From Gamarada debralockiae (Eukaryota; Ascomycota; Leotiomycetes; Helotiales; Hyphodiscaceae), in contig NXFV01000774.1 of the NCBI GenBank assembly GCA_002803225.1, positions 1 through 12,709 of the forward strand: a stretch of DNA of 12,709 nucleotides, given 5' to 3'. The notes below the pieces were generated by a model, which had not been told where the DNA came from, did not search any database, and worked only from the letters and a program-made list of their open reading frames with translations. The position numbers and the translations under genes were made by a program. Below, piece by piece: positions 1 to 9,011 of this stretch. Positions within the stretch are counted from its first letter, which is position 1; each line of letters starts with the position of its first letter.

Positions 1-597
1 ATCTTTTAGATTTACCTTTAATTTAAAGATTATTAATAATAATAAAAAAGATAATAATAAGCTTTTTAATTTATCTTTAACTTTTACTAGTAAAAGTAAA
101 AGAAAAGCTTCTATTATTATAATTAAGACTTCTCTTAATAATAAACTTAATGATTTTAAGGTTATTTTCCTTAAGGCTTCTAAAGATATCCTTTAAGACT
201 ATAAGTTAAAAAATAATAGTTTAAACAAAAGTATTAGAATTTAATAGTATAAGAGTTTTTTAAGTATAGATTAGTTCTTTTCCTTTTCTTTTAATAGTAT
301 TATTTTTATAATACTTAAAAGTAAATATAAATATAAGAGAGGTCGAATATAGTAAGGAAATATACCTAGAAAGTTATTATTACTTTACTTTTTAGGTTTT
401 TAGTAAGTCTTATAATTATAAGAACCTCGCTTAGCTAGTTTTGTTATATATTAGTAGGGGATAAATAGCCTTTGCAGCTAGAGTAATACTTAAATAATAT
501 TATAATTATATATCTTGTTTTTCGTATATATTCTATAGTATATTCGAGTACTATAACCTTTGTTTTATATTATTAGTTTTCGTTTTAGTTTTATCCC

Positions 598-3510
598 TTA
601 CTAAGAGTATATACAATATATAGCGCAATCGGGAAGCGCTTATACTTGCATTTCGCCCCTCCACAGTACTATAGTAGTAGGTCTTATTCGAGGAGGAGAA
701 GAAGGCGCTATAAAGGGAGGGTTTCGTAACTAGGAGATCTGAGACAGAGATAGTAATTCGTTACTATCGCTCTTATTATAGGAGAGAGAATCTAAGAGTT
801 TTATAACTAAGAGCTCTTTGTTTTTAAAAGACTCTTTATTCTTAGGTATAGAACTAACTTTAGGCTCTTTCTTATTAAAGTCTTTCCTATAGATATCTTC
901 TATTACTATACGTCTCGCTACCTTGTTTCAAGCGATTCTTTTGTACTAAGAGGCCTATAAATCGTTACTATTACTATTAAGAGTAATAAAATCGTTAAAA
1001 ATAATCTAAGCTTTTAGTTAAGAGGAGTAAACGTATTCGCCTGTTAGGACTAGTGCCTCGATCGAATTAACTCCTTCTAGAGATAGTAATCGCTTTCTTA
1101 GTATTTGTAGACTCTCCTATAGCACCTACGCCCTACTAATATTTAGAACTTTAAATCTTATATACCGGGAGAGTACTAGTTTATTGCTTTTATTAGTATT
1201 CTAACCTTCGTTATCTTTTGTACATTAAGACTTTGCGAATGCCTTTGTAATATCGTCTTACTATTAAGACCGTTCGATATTTATAGTATTTATAATATTA
1301 TTTTATAGTTACTAGTTCTAGTCCTAAATCTATGTCTTACGATGTTCTCTAATCTTCTCCTTCTCTTGTAAATTAGTGTATTTAGTACTAGTAAGAGCGC
1401 GCTTTTGTAATAGATAGAATTTCAGGTTCTTTAGCTATACAAGAGAGTCTAGTAGATATCGTAAGATACTCTCTAATTATTAAATCTAGCTAACTTGATA
1501 ATTAGTAAGAGTCTTATAAAGCTTCTTGAATGTGATTATAAAGCGCTCTATCTCTATAACAGATAGTGTCTTATGGAATTCAACTAAACTAAGCGCTATA
1601 TTAATTATTAACTACCTCCTATAGCCTACAGATTGATCTCTAGTATATAGTTCCTCTATAACTGTGTCTTTCAAGTAATCGTGATTATTAAGTCGAATTT
1701 GCTAGCGATTAGTAAGGATAGGAGGGCTATTAAGAAGCTAACGTAGATAGAAGAGATTAATAGGAATAGGTTCGTTTTAGTAATAGAAATAAAGTATCTA
1801 ATGCTTATAAGGGAGTCGAAATCGTAAGGGTAAAGGATATTACTCTTGATAGCTAATCTCAGGGTTGAATTTAAAGTCTTTACTACTATCTATAATCTAA
1901 TTAAATAGCTCTTTCGCTTTTAATAACTCGGGCGTATAGAGATTTAGTATATAGTGCGTAATATAGCAAAGAACTAGCTTAAAAAATATAATATCGATTA
2001 ATTAAGGGTCAAAGATATAACTCTTATAAAGGCGTAGTTTATAGTCGTCAGCTAGTGTCTCTAAACGCTCAAAGATTCGTATTATAGTAGTCTTAACGCT
2101 AATCTTCTTATTTAGATTCGAGATAATAATAGAGTAGTTCCCTTTAATATACCTAGAAGAATAAACTCTAAGATTTTAGTACTTATTAGTATAGTAATAG
2201 CAGAACTATCTCTCCTTAGGCTAATAATACCCTATCAGATACTTCTTCTTATTAATATTTAATTGTAGTATTAACTTCGTTTGAGTAGCCTTTATTAGTT
2301 TAGTAGTCTTTGCCTTAATCTATAACTAAATAAGATCAATTAGTTCGTTGCAACGCTCCTTATTATATCCCTTTCAAATCAATTTGTACTTTATTGCCTC
2401 TATAGTATACTAAGTATAGAATTAAAGGATAATCTCATTGATATTAGCGCCTAGAACTACTAGCTAGATAGCGCGTACCTAGTCCGTATCAATAATAATT
2501 ATTTAAGAGTCAGGTTTATAATCTAGCTAAGAGAGAGCTAGAGGTAGGGGATTATCGCGCGTAAGTTCGTCTTTAGAGTCTAAATTATTCTTTAGTATTA
2601 AGGTATTAGTATAGATCGAATTAATAGAGATATCGTTGTTACTTAATAGTACACTATATAGTGAGCTCTCCTACTATACTTACTTACTAGTAGCTAATTC
2701 TCTTCGTATAGTATCCGCAGCTACTTTCGTATCTTCTATAGCTTTTAATATAAACCTAGTACTTAGTCTAGTACTAAAATCACTATAGAGAATAGTAAAT
2801 TCCGGGTAGTTATAAAAGAAATAGTCTCTAAGGATATTCAAAAGAAATCGTATGATCTTCGCTAACTTTGCTATAGAGAAGGCTTAAAGGAACTTAAATA
2901 TCTTACTATAGTTATTAATACTTATAAATATCTAAAGAAGTATTTAGCGAGTGTTTATATTAAAAGTTATATCGGTTTTAGCTAAAGTATTAGAGACAAA
3001 TTAACGGGCTATTTGAATTTGATTAGGGGTCTACTAGGTAATATAGTATATAATTCGATTAACCTTATTTCCTTCGTTATTTAGTATATACTACTCCTTG
3101 ATCGTAATATAGAAGTCCTTGCTATCGAGCTAGTATAGTATTATTTGTGCCTCCTCTTATAGTAATAGTGTTCTCTAATATTACTTACGCTCTAGGTTAT
3201 AGTATTACTTTAGAGGTATTAGAGGAAGTCCTATTCCCTTAATTATCTCCTTAGAGGAGCTAAATCCAATAATATTTCGATATGTTCTTATGATTTGTAG
3301 TATCTCGTTAAGGCTAGGAGATCGTAGGTTATAAGGTTCAAGTATAAAGAGATTAAGAACAGGCTTATAGTTGTATTAATTAAAGTTAATTTATAAAGTA
3401 ACTTATTTATCTCCTTGTTCTTTAAGCCTTTATACGACGAGTACTATAAGGTAGTTATACCCTCGAAACGCGGTTTTCTGTTGTTGACGGTCTTTAAGGG
3501 GAGTCTTGCG
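598..3510 (-). pseudogene. RIP-decayed long reading frame of unknown family
   Basis: On the minus strand, the phase whose codons occupy plus-strand positions starting at 1 modulo 3 gives charged, protein-like translation almost throughout. I traced it from the codons near 3460 through 2070 to 625 without needing a frame change. Its interruptions are nearly all TAA or TAG; I noticed only two TGA (928-930, 2374-2376). That fits CAA, CAG and TGG codons mutated by RIP. Readable stretches include ERLETLADDYKLRLYKSYIF (from 2070 downward), a possible CxxC-like cluster near 2200 (FCYYYTNKY) and a Ser/Pro-rich C-terminus with LWRGEMQV and ALPDCAIYCIYS near 610-655. The implied protein is about 970 residues. 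I see no reverse transcriptase YxDD, integrase or tyrosine recombinase motif and cannot assign a family. True start and stop cannot be fixed because ATG also decays to ATA. A 33-codon sample of another frame was also fairly open, so coding status rests mainly on amino-acid composition. Confidence 0.5.
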
Positions 3511-3521
3511 GGAGTCTTGCG
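3500..3521. repeat. 11-bp perfect tandem duplication
   Basis: The unit ggagtcttgcg occurs at 3500-3510 and again at 3511-3521 with no gap. Its length is not a multiple of three, so it would shift the minus-strand frame near the presumed N-terminus of the decayed gene. It is one of the few GC-containing patches of the block. Confidence 0.8.
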
Positions 3522-4100
3522 TTCGCTAGCCTTCCTTCCTTGAGTAAAAAATATAACTAAAGCGTACTTGTTAGTCTTTTGCTAGGTCTCCTCGTTTATC
3601 GCTCGAACTGCTAGTGATAACGAAGGCATAGCTTTATAGGAAGGCCTAGTCGTTTAGATACTATAAGATAGCCATAGGACTAGTAATAATATAGTTATTG
3701 TGGGGGGCCTAGCGATAAGCTATAGGAACTACTTTCTAGGCCTAAGCGAGCTTAGTAGCGAGATTAGTTTAGTTTGATATACTATCGAATTAGACAATAT
3801 TATATTATAAAATCATAAATGTATTAATATTTAAGGAGGGAGAATTGTAGGGTTACTAGAATCCGATAGATATAGTAAATACATTATTACTATAGTAACG
3901 ATAAGAGTATAGATTTCATCTAATATATACTTAAAGATTGAGGAGAGTCCCTATAGTTATTAATATTGATAAAGATAAGGGTCTTAGTAATACTATAATA
4001 TTGGGTTCTAATTAAAAGCATAGCTTTTTTTATATCTTAACCCCGATCATATGAATTTAAAAATTCACTATTATATAATATGGCCTATATACAGACCCGC
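3522..4100. other. RIP-mutated stretch without a recognisable gene
   Basis: This part lies upstream of the decayed minus-strand frame. It is AT-rich and TpA-rich and becomes very AT-rich after about 3780. It holds a purine run ending near 3845 (ggagggagaa) followed by TGTAGGG, which superficially resembles a polypurine tract and LTR start, and a near-palindrome gaatttaaaaattc at 4053-4066. Neither is enough to define an element end. No open frame of note was seen. Confidence 0.5.
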
Positions 4101-4141
4101 GACGCTAGGGCAAAAAATCACGTGCGTATTAGCAAAAACTA

Positions 4142-4174
4142 CTAAAACTCTTCCTAAAAAAATAAGGGTTTTAG
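4142..4174. repeat. Short inverted repeat near the edge of the RIP block
   Basis: Arms ctaaaactctt (4142-4152) and aagggttttag (4164-4174) pair at 10 of 11 positions around an A-rich 11-base spacer. It sits where the RIP composition gives way to normal DNA. It could be a relic terminal repeat, a hairpin or chance in AT-rich sequence. Confidence 0.35.
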
Positions 4175-4611
4175 ATTATATTTAGTATTTAAGTTTTAAT
4201 TACGTATACCTGTTGCCTATTAAGTGTAAGAGGGTATATTATTTTGTTCTTTTCTTTGGTCATTACTAACCTCTAGAACAGTCGTGATATTCACGTGTTT
4301 GGCCTGTTTGTCTTAGGAAAACCTTAAACTAATATTTAACCTCGGCCCGAAGTTTACCCGGGGCCGCCAACTCCTGGGCCAATTAGAAATTGCTTTGTTG
4401 CAGGGGGTATGTACAGTAGATAAGCATCACACCGCCTCCAGAAAAGGCTAGCTTGTACGTTGGGTTTGTACGGGCCCGAGACTGGGGGAAGAACTTCGAC
4501 CTAAGGATACAGCCGTCCCTATCAACCTTGAGGTGTACTGCCTACTACCTTAGCCTGAGGAGAACCTTGAGCTAAAAGTGGTAAATTCTTTTCAATGTGA
4601 TATTTGGAAAA
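4175..4611 (+). promoter_or_regulatory. Upstream region and probable promoter of the HET gene
   Basis: Composition returns to normal in this interval, with GC-rich patches near 4340-4380 and 4470-4490. A CCAAT pentamer lies at 4379-4383, about 230 bases before the start codon. CACGTG palindromes occur at 4119-4124 and 4292-4297. No clear TATA box was identified. The start-proximal sequence ggaaaaATGtc has A at -3, a good fungal translation-start context. Function of these sites is inference from motif knowledge. Confidence 0.4.
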
Positions 4612-5808
4612 ATGTCGTCTGCTTCTCTAATCCCTGTAGCTGATTACCAGCATGTCCCCCTGGATCCTTCTCAGAAGCAGATACGCCTTCTCCACCTTGA
4701 TTCGCCCAGGCTGCGATGTCACGACGACCTCTGCTTTTCTCTACAGCAATTCCCACTGAACCAAGCTCCAGAGTATGCAGCTCTGTCATACACATGGGGT
4801 CCCGCAAGCCCTGTTCATCGGATTCTTGTTGGCGGCCATCGCTTTTTCGTTCGCCAAAATCTGCTCGAGTATTTGAAGATTGCCGAACATGATACCTGGG
4901 AGTATCTATGGGTCGATCAGATCTGCATAGATCAAGGCTTAACTTCAGAGCGGAATCATCAAGTGTCTATGATGGCAGATATTTTTAGTAAGGCGGAGAA
5001 GGTCATTGTGTGGCTTGGAATATCGTCGGCACTGGACGGAGCTATGCAATTCCTAGGCCGCTTTAAACAGAGCTATCCACGCTCGCTTGAAGCCTTAAGA
5101 TCTTTTGGCTATACAGACATGGAAAATTCACACGGAATGCGTCCCATTGTCACTCTAGATGATACGCTCTTGAACTCGCTGGCGGCATTCTTCACATTGC
5201 CTTATTGGGAAAGAACATGGATAGTACAGGAGCTGGTTCTCGCAAAAGAACTGCAGATCACAACGCCAGCTCGGAATTTCATGTGGTCCAATGTAGTCCA
5301 CTTTTACGACACTGCCACATATGTCTATTTCACTGGACTGGAACCGCCTGCTCACTTCGAATGGTTTGTGGAAAAAGCAGAAAACGGGCTAAGCTGGCCC
5401 TCTGAGCAGCAATGGATGGTAATTTCAAACATATTCTGCACGAGCAAATGTCAAGACCCAAGAGACAAGGTATATGGTCTCATGGGCCTATTGGTTCATT
5501 CGAAGTATGCAGATCCGCTTCTACCTGACTACTCTTTAAGCGTCGAGGAAGTATTCTGGGCTGGATTGATACAGCTATGTAAAGAATGGCTAAGAACTTA
5601 CGAGCCTGTTCGCGAGTATGTGCGTGTTGCTCTTAAGCTTGCGGCGGAGATGATGCCATACAAGTTCTCGTTGCATAGGCTATACGATTCTTTGGGGCCA
5701 CTGAATAAGATTGTTGATCAGAATCAGAGTTCGAGAGACCCTGGAGCTCTTGACACCATAATGTTAGCATTCGCCGAGCTGTTATGGAACGAACAAGACG
5801 AGCAATGA
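4612..5808 (+). CDS. HET-domain (heterokaryon incompatibility) protein, 398 aa
   Basis: HET (PF06985) proteins mediate allorecognition and programmed cell death after fusion of unlike fungal cells; the partner here is unknown. Family motifs appear in order: EYAALSYTWG (about residues 54-63), LWVDQICIDQ (about 99-108), ERNHQVSMMADIF (from about 113) with EKVIVWLG after it, then PYWERTWIVQEL (about 197-208), DPRDKVYGLMGL (about 282-293) and PDYSLSVEEVF (about 305-315). The frame is intact and without introns. It opens 15 bases earlier at a GTG (4597), but the first ATG is at 4612 with A at -3, so I use that. At 398 residues it is on the short side for HET proteins, many of which exceed 600, but nothing in the core is missing. 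The C-terminal 90 residues match no domain I know. There is no sign of RIP inside it, although the RIP block ends only a few hundred bases upstream. No NACHT, ankyrin or WD domain is fused to it. Confidence 0.93.
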   Translation: MSSASLIPVADYQHVPLDPSQKQIRLLHLDSPRLRCHDDLCFSLQQFPLNQAPEYAALSYTWGPASPVHRILVGGHRFFVRQNLLEYLKIAEHDTWEYLWVDQICIDQGLTSERNHQVSMMADIFSKAEKVIVWLGISSALDGAMQFLGRFKQSYPRSLEALRSFGYTDMENSHGMRPIVTLDDTLLNSLAAFFTLPYWERTWIVQELVLAKELQITTPARNFMWSNVVHFYDTATYVYFTGLEPPAHFEWFVEKAENGLSWPSEQQWMVISNIFCTSKCQDPRDKVYGLMGLLVHSKYADPLLPDYSLSVEEVFWAGLIQLCKEWLRTYEPVREYVRVALKLAAEMMPYKFSLHRLYDSLGPLNKIVDQNQSSRDPGALDTIMLAFAELLWNEQDEQ

Positions 5809-6018
5809 GATGAGCGAAGTATGAGCACATGATCGTCAGCGGATACTTCTTGGCAACCGCAAAAGCAATTTATTCCATTAGCTTTCTAGGTACTGCAGAT
5901 ACTATAATCTCTTCGTTCCCCTCTTCCCGTCTTTCCCTCTTGAATCGAACTCTAAAACCTTCGGGACCACAATCTTCAGCAAGAAGACTACACGAACATG
6001 GCAGCGGAGTCTGAACCA
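5809..6018. other. Short convergent intergenic region, 3' ends of two genes
   Basis: About 210 bases between the HET stop and the stop of the putative minus-strand gene. It has ordinary composition and I saw nothing coding. It presumably holds both 3' untranslated ends; no AATAAA signal was found. Confidence 0.4.
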
Positions 6019-6274
6019 TCATCTATGCTTTTCTTGGAATACTGCCTCAGTATAGCTCATCCATTCGTAAATGTGATCATCTTTTGGTGTCATGGTATTT
6101 TGAGCAACTTTAGGTTTTCCTGTAGCAACCCCGACTTGTCCGGTAATAGCTTCAAGTCTCCTGTAGTTTTCTCATTATTCAAGCATGCAGCGAATATGAG
6201 TAACTCACCAAGGAAGCCCTGTGCCGTCGTGTGGTATTAGCATAAAACCCTTCAGAAACGATTCTTTTAGGAAT
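6019..6274 (-). CDS. Putative last two exons of an unrecognised minus-strand gene
   Basis: On the minus strand a protein-like frame runs through FLKESFLKGFMLIPHDGT and GLP, is interrupted by a possible intron, and continues through RLEAITGQVGVATGKPKVAQ to a terminal YTEAVFQEKHR and TGA stop (6021-6019). The intron would be 6208 to 6161 (48 nt), with donor GTGAGT and acceptor CTACAG. It joins a split Trp codon in frame and removes in-frame TAA and TGA codons. The upstream exon may begin at 6274 after a CTCTAG acceptor with a TTAAC branch-like site and pyrimidine-rich tract. An in-frame ATG lies at 6243-6241, so a 58-residue standalone protein is formally possible. I do not recognise the family and found no clear upstream exon, so it could be a truncated relic. 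It is convergent with the HET gene, 210 bases away. Translation-like composition and a consistent intron are the only support. Confidence 0.42.
6161..6208 (-). other. Possible 48-nt spliceosomal intron
   Basis: Read on the minus strand it begins GTGAGT and ends CTACAG, lengths and borders typical of filamentous ascomycetes. Removing it keeps the flanking frame open. The branch site is weak (a cttgaat-like element). Confidence 0.4.
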
Positions 6275-7740
6275 GCTAGAGGGCGACGCCAGCAAAAGAA
6301 GCAATAGCGTTAATAAATGTGGTGCCTATGGAATTGCAACACCGTCAGCAGCTGTTGGCACGTGTAAGAGTCTTAGTCTTTCAGGCAGAAGTAAATTTCT
6401 CTTAGGTGAAGCAGCAGAGTTAGTCCTGATGTCCAGCCACATAATTAAACCCTTAGGCAGAAGTGTATGCCTTCGAAAAGAGAGAGAGGGGGACTTTCGG
6501 CTTTTTATTATTCCGTTCGGCGGGATTTTTAATTCGTTCCGGATTCTTTGGAAAGTCACGTGGTGCTTCTATTTGCCTTCGAAGATAGAGAGTACGGAGA
6601 GTTCGGTGAAACGTTTCTCCTAAAATTTACTAATCTTGGCGACCATTGTAAAAATCCTTGACAAAAATCCCCTGTTTTATCCGTGTTTTATAATTTGGGA
6701 TTGAAACGTCCTTTCTGAAGGAAGATATATTTCTCCGTTCCGTCTTAATGACTCAGGCTGCAACTTAGGCGAACTCAGGCCTCAACTCCTTTCATGTTCA
6801 ACACCCTGGAGCAGGGAAGTAAGCTATGCTTGCCAGCCCTGACGGCAAGCCCAGCCGTCACACAGGCGTGGATTGAGCTGCAGAGGGAAACTTTTGTTGA
6901 CTTCATCCACCTTGTAACTCATCAACTGCTTATTCTAACGTTTCTTGATAAATTTCCAATAATCTGATCAATTTCGAAGCCTTCGTGTGAGCCGCAGGCT
7001 AGCACCCACGAACGGCCTGAGTGCCTGAGGTAAAAATAACTCGCAAGCTTCCAGAACATTCCATCTTAACCACGTGACTTTAGTGAGGGGAACAGCATAT
7101 AGACCTTTCGGAACTTCGTTCCTCAAGGCATCGGCAGGTGGCAGCACGCTGGTGCATGGGCACTGGAGCGCCGTTACTCGTCTCCTTCTACATCACCATC
7201 GCGACGGCGGGATAATATGGACAGAGCCAGTCGAATTTGGAAAATCGATTAAATGCCAAAAAATTGCGACTATTCGTTTCTGCTTCAGATTGCGAGTCCC
7301 GGCGAGCCCTGAATATGTGTGATAACTCTTGCAAATGATTTCATGCGGCGGTACTTCAATCGAGATATTATCTAGGATATCAATTATTAGTTAGTATAGA
7401 ACCAAAGACAACTTCAACAGGATTCACCCTTAGGCCTTGACAGCCAACTCCGGAATTCTGCCACCTCTTTCCGCCTCTAAGGCGCTCTCGCCAATTGCAT
7501 GAAATAGCCAGCTTACAGTATCCACAACAAACCTTAGGGGAGGGACTCCCCGCCCAGCTTGACGACGCAATGACGAGTTGCCAATCGGCCAGCAGCTTCT
7601 CTTGTGGCGGGTCCCTCTAGATTCTTCCTCGCTGGGGTTCTAGAACTCACTATAGAGACTTTACAAGCGCAAAGAAGCCAGTCGCATGTCCCCGGCCAGT
7701 TGTCTTTTGGAGCAAAGGCAATGTGTCCAAGTATATAACT
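6275..7740. other. Long region with no supportable gene
   Basis: Composition is ordinary for the genome. Open frames exist (for example 6273-6623 plus, 6326-6559 minus, 7074-7322 plus), but the ones I checked begin at non-ATG codons or lack any recognisable motif, and none has convincing splice context. Small structures seen: CACGTG at 6359-6364, 6557-6562 and 7071-7076; similar purine-rich stretches starting gccttcgaa at 6469 and 6575; and a gacggc/gccgtc inverted pair at 6841-6846 and 6854-6859. The last 200 bases probably contain the decayed N-terminus of the next pseudogene. Confidence 0.45.
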
Positions 7741-9000
7741 ATCGACTGCCCCTGGACAACTATCAGGAACTAGGAGAACAGTTTAAATGAGTTGGTCTAA
7801 GATTGTAGTCCTGCCACTTTTGGATACGACGGTGAAAATGTCTTCGACGAGAAGATTCGCAAAGCAGGCGCGTTAGCCGCAGATTTCTTTTCCACGAATT
7901 TCAACCCCTACGACTTTGGTATTGTGGACGCTGTTGCCCAAGAGCTACTCCCTGGCATCGTGAGAGCTGGGAAGCAGCCGGCTGTAGAGCGTTGGGGCGT
8001 CGTTGCAGAGCTCTACAAGCTGAATGTGTATTCGGCGCCTTCGGGCATGTTCAAGCCGTACGTTGACACCCCCCGTGGACGAACTCATTTTAGGTCACTT
8101 GTGGTTGTATTGCCAACTGACTTTCAAGGTAGTATTTTGGCCAACCCTTAATAATAAGAGGTTCGAGAGTCGCTGATTTGCTTCTAGGCGGTTAGTTGCG
8201 AGTTGCTTATAAAGGCAAGGAGAGAGTCTATCTCGACAAGTAGTAGTTGGATCTAGGCACTATCAGATAAGTTGCATTCTATAGCGATTGCGAACATGAA
8301 GTTCTACCTGTTACTACTAGATACTGCGTCACGCTACCTACTAACTCTATGTCTCCGAACGCATTGGCGGCCTTGTATAGCCCCAACTCCAAATACTAGA
8401 TTCGAAGTCTTATCCCATGTATCGCTATATCAAAGATATACTCGCCTCGCCTACGTTTATAAAGAATAGTAGGATCCTCGGCTTTTATTGTGCGTACTAA
8501 TACCCCGAAACGTTTGAGAGTATATATTTCTACGAACGCTATCTACTTACCCTAAAGGGCATCGATACAGTTATCTTCGCCGTCTTTTGAGTACTTGGAC
8601 TTACTATTTATATAAAACTTTACGAAGTTAGATGGATTAGTGGCGAGATCGCAGATGCTAAGACACGACTTCAAAGTCTCTTCTCAGCCGAAGAAACCGC
8701 TAGTGGAGGACTAGCAGTGAACGAGGTATACACTAATAAACCCGTTTGAATTATAATATCAAGGTGACTTATGAACCGCTTGAACGATATTGCGGCGGCG
8801 GCTATGTTGGCGACGAAATTTTCGGGCATATCAAGTGGTTCAATGAAAGGCCGGTTACGAATCCGGTTGAGGCAGGATGTCTCGCTGATGTAAAGCCAAC
8901 TACACGGATCGGCAATGAAACCGAGATTGATTGGGACTATTCTTTCCGCGCGTTATTAGTGGTGGTACCTGCATTTTCAGATAGAATTCTTAAGGCTTAG
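7741..9000 (+). pseudogene. Decayed fungal 2OG-Fe(II) oxygenase (prolyl-4-hydroxylase-like) gene
   Basis: Readable pieces in order: DCSPATFGYDGENVFDE (from 7801), GIVDAVAQELLPG, AELYKLNVYSAPSG (about 8008-8049), FKPYVDTPRGRTHF, SLVVVLPTDFQ, then after an intron LRVAYKGKE, AFYSDCEHEVL (from 8274), SYPMYRYIKD, LKGIDTVIFAVF, ADAKTRLQSLFSAEE, and in a third frame GYVGDEIFGHIKWFNERP and IDWDYSFRALLVVVP. This matches the architecture of a large fungal family of Fe(II)/2-oxoglutarate dioxygenase-like proteins as I recall it. It is dead: stops at 7798, 8193, 8268, 8342, 8378, 8498 and 8588, a one-base loss near 8336-8338 and another frame change near 8744-8748. The first metal ligand of the HxD motif is Tyr (TAC, 8059-8061) where the family has His, a CAC-to-TAC change. 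Several stops fit CAG/CAA to TAG/TAA, as RIP would produce. The N-terminal boundary is uncertain and the C-terminus ends at TAG 8998-9000. Confidence 0.8.
8129..8187 (+). other. Relic intron of the oxygenase pseudogene
   Basis: A 59-nt stretch starting GTAGTA and ending CTTCTAG, with a CTGAT branch-like site at 8173-8177. Removing it joins the two coding pieces in phase as a Gly-Gly followed by a TAG and then LRVAYKGKE, exactly where the family continues (GGQLRV-like). The stops inside the intron (8149-8157) are therefore not part of the decay. Confidence 0.65.
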
Positions 9001-9011
9001 GTGCTTCATAC

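Larger units (their letters stand above)
1..4100. repeat. RIP-mutated AT-rich repeat block, probably a dead transposable element
   Basis: Composition is extreme: bases 1-60 hold only 6 G or C. In bases 1-360 I count just two CpA or TpG dinucleotides (one TG near 154, one CA near 227), while TpA is everywhere. Coding sequence nearby, for example 4681-4740, has 33 of 60 G+C. Loss of CpA/TpG with gain of TpA on both strands is the classic product of repeat-induced point mutation in Pezizomycotina, which acts on duplicated DNA. Stops are dense in all frames. The leftmost 350 bases are the most AT-rich. From about 350 to 3800 some G+C and scattered CpG remain. The left end lies outside the window and the right end fades out near 4100-4350. 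I found no convincing long terminal repeat pair, because only one side of the block is visible. That this is a mobile element is inference; the RIP-like bias is seen directly. Confidence 0.85.

Noticed and set aside
3836..3870. Polypurine tract followed by TGT as an LTR boundary
   Set aside because: No second LTR copy is visible in the window and no retroelement enzyme motif could be read nearby.
4597..4611. Five-codon extension of the HET protein starting at 4597
   Set aside because: The codon at 4597 is GTG, not ATG; the first in-frame ATG is at 4612 with a good start context.
6273..6623. 116-codon plus-strand open frame
   Set aside because: No recognisable motif or splice context, and it overlaps the better-supported minus-strand exon only at its edge.
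7074..7322. 82-codon plus-strand open frame
   Set aside because: It starts at GTG, has no motif, and lies in a region without other coding signs.
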